Positions 60,105-64,000 of a stretch of 64,000 nucleotides of DNA are shown here, piece by piece. How positions within the stretch are numbered: position 1 is the first letter of the stretch; every line of letters begins with the position of its first letter. The DNA lies in NCBI RefSeq assembly GCF_900101885.1, contig NZ_FNAN01000013.1, positions 124,001 to 188,000 on the forward strand. Reading direction: 5' to 3'. The notes under the pieces are model-generated. The model did no database searches. It saw nothing but the letters and a program-made list of their open reading frames with translations, and was not told the DNA's origin. Source of the DNA: Dyadobacter soli. Lineage in GTDB: Bacteria > Bacteroidota > Bacteroidia > Cytophagales > Spirosomataceae. The translations under genes and the position numbers were made by a program.

Positions 60105-63019
60105 TGTTCTAACGGCAAGCCGGCGGGGAGTCGAATGGCGTTGAGCATACCGATGATCGACGCCACATCGTCTTTCAGCGAGTCGGGGATCATTTTCTTT
60201 TTCGTAAACCCTCGCAAATCAGCAACCATAGCGTCGCGGTTGTAGACGGCGCTTTCGGCATACGTGCAATTTTTCTCGCTGAAATTCTTGCTACCGGCAT
60301 ATTGCCGGTAGTAACGCCTCGCCTCAGCCACATTTCCGGAAAGAAGATAAGCGTGCGCGAGGTTCACGTAAATATAGTCGAGGCGCGACCTGGGCATAAT
60401 AGCCATCGTCGTGCCTTTTTTGGCATACTCGATCGACTTCTTGAAATTCCGGTCGAACAAGCGGTACCACGAGGCATTGTTGTAGACGATCGAGAGGTAA
60501 TGGTTCAGGCACGTATCCGCCGGTAGCCGCTCATGCATGTCTTCGAGGAACAGGATATGGTCTTCGCTCGCATAACGCCGCGATTGCGTACGGACGAAGG
60601 AAAATAGCGTATTACGCTCGTCTTCGCGCATTTTCTGGATTTTGGTTTCCAGTTCCACACGTGTGTCCCAAAACACTTCATTCAGTCGCCTGTTGCCGTC
60701 GGCGCTTATTTTTCTCGACAATGCCGTCCAGAGCGCATAATTGTACTGGCCCTCCACCTGCCTCACCAGCGCACTCAGCACGTCTCGGAGGTTCACAAGC
60801 GATCCCGCGTTTTCGGAGGAAAAGAAATGGCTCGACAAGCGGTGAATGGACGTCAGATACTCGTTTTCAAGGTAGGTCCACAAATCCTCTTTGGCGGCAA
60901 TGCTCGAATTCCTTTTCAGGTATTCCAGATCTTCATAATCCAGCGGAAGCAAAAAGCGCACTTTGGTCTCGGGAAGCAAGCGGGTGCTCGGTTCCACTCT
61001 CTTGTTGCCTGTCCAGAACAGCCGGGTGATGCCCATCCGGGTATCCGAGATCGCGATCACGGAGTCGTGCGGAAAACGCCTCAGCGAATTGTACTTGAAT
61101 TCGGTGTCGATATCGTACAACGTTTGCGTGCTGTCGCTCAAAATTCCTTCGGACGTCAGCCTGAACGATTCCCCGATCATCGTAGTGTCGATGGATCTTT
61201 TCATGAGCAGCATTTTTCCGTTGCTGTAAGAGATCCGCACCAGTGTAGTGTCATGACTGTTGATCGCCACGCTGATCCCGTGATTGCCGCGGTCGCGGTT
61301 CCAGCGGCGCCAGACGAGATTGTACCTGTTTTCAAGCGTTCCTAAACGCTCGTTATAAAGGCTTACGGTGTTCGGTCCGGCGACAATCAGCAACTTACGC
61401 TCATCGCCCACGTGCGCAAAAGCCATATCCGTGATCGGTTCTACATTGAAAATGGAGGCGAAATACAGGTTTTCATGCTCGGGGTATCTTTTAATTTCAT
61501 CAAACATTCCATCTCCGAATAGCCCGGAAAACATGCTGTTTTGTTCGAATTGCTTGTAGAGAATGTACTGCTGGGTTTTGGAACGGGCGAGGTTAATGAG
61601 CAGCCGGTAGCGTGTACTGGTCTCGGAGCTCCATATGGTGAGAAAGGTGAGTATGGTTAAAAGGAAAATTCCGCCTGCGGCGTAACTGAGCGCGTAAATG
61701 GTGGTAAGCCTCCGTTTACTGTCCGCCACGAACTTCCATTCATCCTTCGTCGGTTGCTTGCTTAATGCTACATTTTCCTTAATGTCCTTGGTCGACCGTT
61801 TGATGTCGCGAAGATCGTTCCGGTCGAGATAGGACCGCAGAAACCACCAGTTGTTGGACTGCTCGTATTTGAGATAGGCGGTTTTTATGGTCTTGATCGT
61901 CCGCGCGATGTGCGCGTTTTCGAGGTTGAATTTATCGTAAATGATCTGCGCCAGACTATCGTGCGCGATTTCGTAAATGCTATCCGTGCTGTTGCCGCCA
62001 TATTTATCCAGCCTGAGAATGTTTTTCGTAGACAACGATTTGACCACCGCTGTCGCGATATCCAGCGGGGCGGCCTGCGAAATCACATCGTCGATCTTCT
62101 GCGGTCGCTTGGTGCCTTCGTCGCTCACAAAACAGTAAAGTACGTCCCGCACCGTGTTGTAATTCACAGAAGGATGCACGGCCGACACTTCCGAAATCGT
62201 GTTGGCTATCCTTTCTTCCAGGAATTGTTTGAGCACATTCTGAATGTTGCCTACTTCTGCCAACAGGCTCATCGTGAATTTTTTACGCGAGCCTGGTGCC
62301 TGGTGCCAGAGCCTGTCGAGGTAGATTTGCAGGTGTGGCAGCTCGATCAGGTTTTCATCGATTTTCAGGTTTTTTACGATCGCGTCGACAGTGTCGTCGT
62401 CCGTCTCGATCTCGAAATGCTCACACGACTTTTTGATGACGTTCGTAATGTCTTTATCGGTCATTCGTTCGATGAGCACGCGCTTGTCGAAGATTTCCGG
62501 CACAATGCCCTCGTACTTTTGCAGTTGGGCAATGTACCGCTCGCGCATGATGAAAATCACTTTGCTCGGGATGTCGTGCGCGTCGAGTATGCGCCGGAGA
62601 TCGTTGAAAAACGCCTCCTGTTCCTCGGTACTTCCTAAAATGAATATTTCCTCGAACTGGTCGAAAATCAGGTAAATAGGTTTGAAAAAATCCAGGTAAA
62701 GCGACCGGAGACAGTCGAGAATGTCGGAATCGAGCGGGAAATCCTGCTTGTTTTTGAGGTTGATTTCTTTCCGTAGCGAAATGTTGATATCGTCGTACCG
62801 CCTTACGAATATTTCGAGCCAGTCGGTCTTTTCGAAACAGTTTGCAAGCCCGCATTTGATAATACTGGATTTCCCCGTCCCAAGCGGGCCGTTTACCAGC
62901 ACGATGTTCGACTCGTGGATGTAGTTGTAAATGATCCTGATTTCGTCCTCTCTTTCGAAAAATGCGCTGCGTTCATTCTTCTCGAAAGAGTCGAGCAGTT
63001 TGAATGGTGAATTGGCCAT
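60056..63019 (-). CDS. nSTAND1-type NTPase with membrane segment and TPR-like tail
   Basis: A 987-residue protein. The N terminus has an nSTAND1-like NTPase: entry motif ERSAFFEREDEIRIIYNYI, Walker A GPLGTGKS at 44-51 and Walker B IYLIFDQFEEIF at 115-126. A winged-helix/helical region follows (IYEIAHDSLAQIIYDKF), then a single transmembrane helix at about 434-460 (YALSYAAGGIFLLTILTF), a beta-propeller-like region (about 540-700) and TPR-like helices near 860-930 (YIYVNLAHAYLLSGNVAEAR). This is a signalling NTPase of the conflict type, tethered to the membrane. It starts six bases after the upstream partner gene and overlaps the convergent caspase-lipase gene by 49 bases. Confidence 0.85.
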   Translation of the reverse strand: MANSPFKLLDSFEKNERSAFFEREDEIRIIYNYIHESNIVLVNGPLGTGKSSIIKCGLANCFEKTDWLEIFVRRYDDINISLRKEINLKNKQDFPLDSDILDCLRSLYLDFFKPIYLIFDQFEEIFILGSTEEQEAFFNDLRRILDAHDIPSKVIFIMRERYIAQLQKYEGIVPEIFDKRVLIERMTDKDITNVIKKSCEHFEIETDDDTVDAIVKNLKIDENLIELPHLQIYLDRLWHQAPGSRKKFTMSLLAEVGNIQNVLKQFLEERIANTISEVSAVHPSVNYNTVRDVLYCFVSDEGTKRPQKIDDVISQAAPLDIATAVVKSLSTKNILRLDKYGGNSTDSIYEIAHDSLAQIIYDKFNLENAHIARTIKTIKTAYLKYEQSNNWWFLRSYLDRNDLRDIKRSTKDIKENVALSKQPTKDEWKFVADSKRRLTTIYALSYAAGGIFLLTILTFLTIWSSETSTRYRLLINLARSKTQQYILYKQFEQNSMFSGLFGDGMFDEIKRYPEHENLYFASIFNVEPITDMAFAHVGDERKLLIVAGPNTVSLYNERLGTLENRYNLVWRRWNRDRGNHGISVAINSHDTTLVRISYSNGKMLLMKRSIDTTMIGESFRLTSEGILSDSTQTLYDIDTEFKYNSLRRFPHDSVIAISDTRMGITRLFWTGNKRVEPSTRLLPETKVRFLLPLDYEDLEYLKRNSSIAAKEDLWTYLENEYLTSIHRLSSHFFSSENAGSLVNLRDVLSALVRQVEGQYNYALWTALSRKISADGNRRLNEVFWDTRVELETKIQKMREDERNTLFSFVRTQSRRYASEDHILFLEDMHERLPADTCLNHYLSIVYNNASWYRLFDRNFKKSIEYAKKGTTMAIMPRSRLDYIYVNLAHAYLLSGNVAEARRYYRQYAGSKNFSEKNCTYAESAVYNRDAMVADLRGFTKKKMIPDSLKDDVASIIGMLNAIRLPAGLPLEHYSSVASASTDSSTTK

Positions 63020-63025
63020 GATCTG

Positions 63026-64000
63026 TCAGGATTTGAAATAGGAAATGAAAACTTCGACGCTCTCTAGAATCTCCGGACCGATGGTTTCGAGCTCTTCCTG
63101 CGATATTTTTAAATCGGTTTTTGTCCTTAGAAAATTAGGTAGAGCAGGGATTTGCAGACGGTCTTTCTTCTCATTGATATTCTTGATGAAATTGTATGTG
63201 CACGTGGTGTTGCTGGCGGACTTATCATAATTATAGAAGAAATAAATCTTGGAAAGCTTCTCGCTGATCAATGCATTCATATCGATCACAAACGGGTACA
63301 AATTGAATGCGGAAAGTTTTTTGTCCTCGATTTTATAGATCACCACCGAATTGGAATCCGTAAAGTTTTCAAAATCCTCCATCTTGTCGGTAAACCCTAC
63401 CAAAACGTAGTCAAGTTTGACCATTTTGTGCTGGAAAACAGCAGGTTGGTTTTTCTTTTTGTTGATATAAATATTCTTGATGGTCGCAAATTTATACCGC
63501 GCGCAAAAGCCCAGCTCCTTGAACATAATGCAAAGGTTAGCCTCGGTTTTCCGGCAATCCTGCTGGCATTCCCCCTCGTCGAGATCGTCCATCGCTGCGA
63601 TGTCGCGGTACTTGCTTTTAATGCCCGTGATATGCACATATGCGCCGAAAAACTCGCCGTCGCGCTCGTCCATCAGGTCGGCCAGGTGCGCCATTTCGTT
63701 GACGAACAGCGGCACGTCGTGGGCTTTGAGGTTGTCGTGGATCGCCCGGATGAGCGGAATGACGTCGTAGGCCTGCCTTTCCTGTTGCCCCAGCTTGAAG
63801 AAGCCGCTGATCCGCTCTTTCAAATGATCGTCCAGCACGGGGATTTTCTCCTGCACGAGCGCATCCCAAAGCTGCGAAAACATGATAAATAGCAGCAGAT
63901 CGGCCATGACGGTGTAGGTATTGATCAGAAAACGCAGCCGTTCGCTCGCCAGGGGCTCGTCTTCGGTAACCAGCAGCTTCCGCACCTGCTCGGCAATAGG
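63026..64000 (-). CDS. uncharacterised partner of the nSTAND protein, 5' end outside window
   Basis: The frame is open to the right edge (PIAEQVRKLLV continues past 63985), so the N terminus is missing; at least 324 residues are visible. I do not recognise the family. Visible traits are a helical N-terminal part (LERFQ-like hydrophobic helices at MADLLLFIMFSQLWDAL), an acidic segment with a Cys cluster (DEGECQQDCRKTEANLC), and a mixed alpha/beta C-terminal part (KLDYVLVGFTDKMEDFENF, SVVIYKIEDKKLSAFNLYPF). It is six bases upstream of the nSTAND gene and certainly in the same operon, so it is probably a sensor, adaptor or effector of that NTPase. Confidence 0.7.
   Translation of the reverse strand, partial: PIAEQVRKLLVTEDEPLASERLRFLINTYTVMADLLLFIMFSQLWDALVQEKIPVLDDHLKERISGFFKLGQQERQAYDVIPLIRAIHDNLKAHDVPLFVNEMAHLADLMDERDGEFFGAYVHITGIKSKYRDIAAMDDLDEGECQQDCRKTEANLCIMFKELGFCARYKFATIKNIYINKKKNQPAVFQHKMVKLDYVLVGFTDKMEDFENFTDSNSVVIYKIEDKKLSAFNLYPFVIDMNALISEKLSKIYFFYNYDKSASNTTCTYNFIKNINEKKDRLQIPALPNFLRTKTDLKISQEELETIGPEILESVEVFISYFKS

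Overview
The window looks like chromosome of a GC-rich member of the Bacteroidota, most like Dyadobacter or a relative in the Cytophagales. The evidence is a SusC/SusD pair under an ECF-sigma/FecR switch, a C-terminal type IX secretion sorting domain, many lipobox lipoproteins, weak Shine-Dalgarno signals, and several promoters with the Bacteroidetes -7 element TAnnTTTG. No rRNA, tRNA, CRISPR array, transposase or phage gene was seen. The genus is inferred from gene content only.

Layout. 1-5340: a plus-strand operon, cut by the left edge, with a 3-hydroxyacyl-CoA dehydrogenase, a class III aminotransferase, a degenerate dehydrogenase paralogue, an M19 dipeptidase and a ceramidase-like hydrolase, probably catabolic. 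5404-11259: regulators and redox enzymes (AraC, SDR, Crp/Fnr, AhpD-like, AzoR, MocR, GNAT). 11413-12705: a lone HisD-family dehydrogenase. 12689-24739: a polysaccharide utilisation locus (sigma, FecR, SusC, SusD, a beta-propeller glycosidase and two GH127/DUF1680 enzymes) probably aimed at an L-arabinofuranose-containing glycan. 25014-28077: a MarR regulator and a rifampin phosphotransferase. 28113-34696: a compact minus-strand operon of LytTR regulator, TPR histidine kinase, PCMD lipoprotein, outer-membrane barrel and M61 peptidase. 34891-47764: mixed genes (lipoprotein, Tyr phosphatase lipoprotein, MacB-like permease, sulfatase, LEA-like protein, O-methyltransferase, pectate-lyase-fold protein, HxlR/DUF6194 pair, T9SS cargo).

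The most unusual part is 47822-64000. Three caspase-family (C14) proteins lie within 12 kb: an amidase-caspase-SGNH hydrolase fusion, a caspase-NACHT-WD40 protein and a caspase-alpha/beta hydrolase fusion. Beside them are an uncharacterised 261-residue protein, an nSTAND1-type NTPase with a membrane segment, and its partly visible partner. The two hydrolase-bearing caspases share the same middle module, so the C-terminal hydrolase looks like an exchangeable warhead. I read this as a candidate caspase-centred conflict or cell-death island. That reading rests on domain logic and has not been tested.

Non-coding structure is also rich. There are operator-like palindromes overlapping promoters (MarR, HxlR), a run of 10-bp tandem repeats just upstream of a PUL gene, GCCGAC-type repeat arrays flanking a REP-like element, and several hairpins that abut or contain start codons.
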